Source of the DNA: Polytrichum commune
Lineage: Eukaryota; Streptophyta; Polytrichopsida; Polytrichales; Polytrichaceae
DNA length: 64,000 nucleotides
Reading direction: 5' to 3'
NCBI GenBank assembly: GCA_950295325.1
Contig: OX485803.1
Coordinates: 30,557,554-30,621,553 of the forward strand
The stretch's first letter is position 1; each line of letters opens with the position of its first letter. The notes under the pieces were generated by a model. That model was not told the DNA's origin and searched no databases. It saw only the letters and a list, made by a program, of their open reading frames with translations. The position numbers were made by a program, and so were the translations under genes. Below, piece by piece: positions 62,501 to 64,000 of this stretch.

Positions 62501-64000
62501 CTGTTAATTTTTATAGTTATGACTGCCGCCTTTGGAATGGTATGATCACACTTTCCACACCTTTGAGAGTGTACTAAATCCATCATTGGAAAGCAAGTCA
62601 CAGAAAGATCTTGCCAAGACGTCCACAGAATCACATTCTGACCGATTGTGTTCGATACTGTAGGTAAGACCATAGCCTTGGTGGGGAGCAGTGGAAGTGG
62701 AAAATCTACTGTGGTCGCATTACTTGAGCGTTTCTATGACCCACTAGCCGGCCAAGTATTATTTGATGGAGTTGATATCAAGGATCTTCAGCTGAAATGG
62801 TTACGAAGCCAGATTGGTTTAGTAAGCCAAGAGCCAGCTCTATTCGCAACGTCCATAGCGGAGAACATAAAGTATGGCAAAGGTTCAGCCACCTTCGAGG
62901 AGATCGTTGAAGCAGCCAAATCGGCAAATGCACACACATTCATCTCGCAGTTACCAAGTGGGTATGATACTCAGGTGGGAAAATTTTATTCTATCTTGTG
63001 GTTTGGAAGGGTGTAGGTGTATTGTACATTTGTTACAGAGTGGTGTTCGCCGTACACATATGAGTCAGACACAAAAGATTGTAACACTTACCGAGGTGTC
63101 CAAATATATTACTGTATTCCTGAATACTGTGTAAATTATGCAACGATGCAGGTGGGTGAAAGGGGAGTGCAGATGTCAGGAGGCCAAAAGCAGCGCATCG
63201 CAATTGCCCGAACCATCATAAAAAGGCCTCCTATACTTCTCCTCGACGAGGCAACCAGTGCTCTCGATACAGAGTCTGAACGAGTAGTTCAACAAGCTCT
63301 TGAGAAGGCTGCACTTGGACGAACTACTATAGTAGTCGCCCATAGACTCTCGACAATTCGTAATGCTGACATAATCGCCGTGTTACAGTATGGCAAGGTA
63401 GTCGAGATGGGAAGCCACGAGGATTTATTGAATATAGGCGAGATGGGAGTATACTATGCAATGATTAACATGCAAACTCGTAGACAGGTACATTTCCCTG
63501 AACGACTAAATCTTATGAGCATTCTCCTGACATGTGTGTGACGGTAATAACTGGAATTGGCCAAGTTCAGATATTCTATTGTCTCCCTACTACATTTTGA
63601 GCCTCTGTGACTGACGTTGTGTGTGAATATATTTGGTGTTTATTTACAGGAAGAAGAAGCGGGAGCAGTGGTTGCTGACATTGAGCCTGAGGGCCCTCTA
63701 GAGCACGGAGAAGCTGTAAGAGCCAGCTATGGACTCGGTCATTCGAAGAAGTCCAGCTCCGGAAAGAGTCGGGATAGCTTGGAAGCCCAAAATGCACAAC
63801 ACTTTGACCTTAAAAATATCGCCACCCCGGAAGATATTACTCAATTCAAAAGCCCTTCATTCACACGCATGTTATGGTTAAACAAGCCAGAATGGAAAGA
63901 AGGACTGCTGGGGCTTCTTGGAGCTATTGGTTTTGGATTTACCAACCCATTCTACGCTTATGTTATCGCACTGATAACAGTAGAGTACTATGCAAACCAA
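59599..64000 (+). CDS. ABCB15-like ABC transporter (MDR/P-glycoprotein type), first eight exons
   Basis: Exons: 59599-60198, 60680-60734, 60944-61122, 61344-61801, 62168-62397, 62664-62974, 63152-63487, 63650-64000 and beyond; all GT-AG and phase-consistent. The product is a full-size ATP-driven exporter of the plasma membrane, of which about 840 residues are visible. Membrane domain 1 starts near residue 145; the family block [20 protein letters not shown] and QDVGYFD follow, then [29 protein letters not shown]1 has Walker [10 protein letters not shown] (about 515-523), Q-loop VSQEPALF, signature MSGGQ (usually LSGGQ), Walker [13 protein letters not shown] and H-loop AHRLSTI. Exon 8 holds the linker and the start of membrane domain 2. 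A hydrophilic stretch of about 132 residues precedes the usual N-terminus; an alternative start at 59995 ([12 protein letters not shown]) fits the family better. Substrate unknown. Confidence 0.93.

Overview
This is a plant nuclear window: spliced genes with GT-AG introns and plant-type EDM2 and ABCB15-like proteins, set in AT-rich DNA full of MITEs, foldback repeats and a Ty1/Copia element. The exact plant cannot be named from the sequence. The proteins align well with angiosperm family members from memory but are clearly divergent, so a non-flowering land plant is my guess only. No rRNA, tRNA or CRISPR was seen.

Layout. (1) 1-4724: a repeat arm, simple repeats, a 60-bp x 3 minisatellite and GC/GA-rich DNA upstream of the first gene. 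(2) 4725-13041: an EDM2-like chromatin gene. Seventeen phase-compatible exons can be joined into one open frame of about 1,177 residues with PHD-type zinc fingers, a methyltransferase-like core and a Pro/Gly/Tyr-rich tail. (3) 13672-22387: three nested transposons, a hAT-like element holding a decayed Copia element that holds a 1.3-kb TIR element; all three have target-site duplications. (4) 22396-29219: spacer plus an ABCB transporter pseudogene (start of exon 1 joined to the C-terminal half). (5) 29781-30799: a second copy of only the last EDM2 intron part and last exon, with its frame still open. (6) about 31328-50552: about 19 kb with no recognisable gene, made of foldback elements, MITEs and unidentified AT-rich sequence. 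(7) 50553-59598: a second, expanded copy of the spacer in 22396-26728, with extra MITEs, tandem duplications and a TIR element carrying a two-exon 182-codon gene. (8) 59599-64000: a full-looking ABCB15-type transporter gene, first eight exons, running off the right edge.

Interpretation. The ancestral order was EDM2 then ABCB on the same strand. A tandem duplication copied the segment from the last EDM2 intron to beyond the ABCB 3' end. The copies then decayed in complementary ways: the left one keeps the whole EDM2, the right one keeps the ABCB gene at least through its first nucleotide-binding domain. Because two copies exist, several insertions (hAT-like host, Tourist-like MITE, hairpin MITE) can be checked against an empty site in the other copy. 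All homology statements are by eye from the sequence and from memory of family motifs; no search was run.
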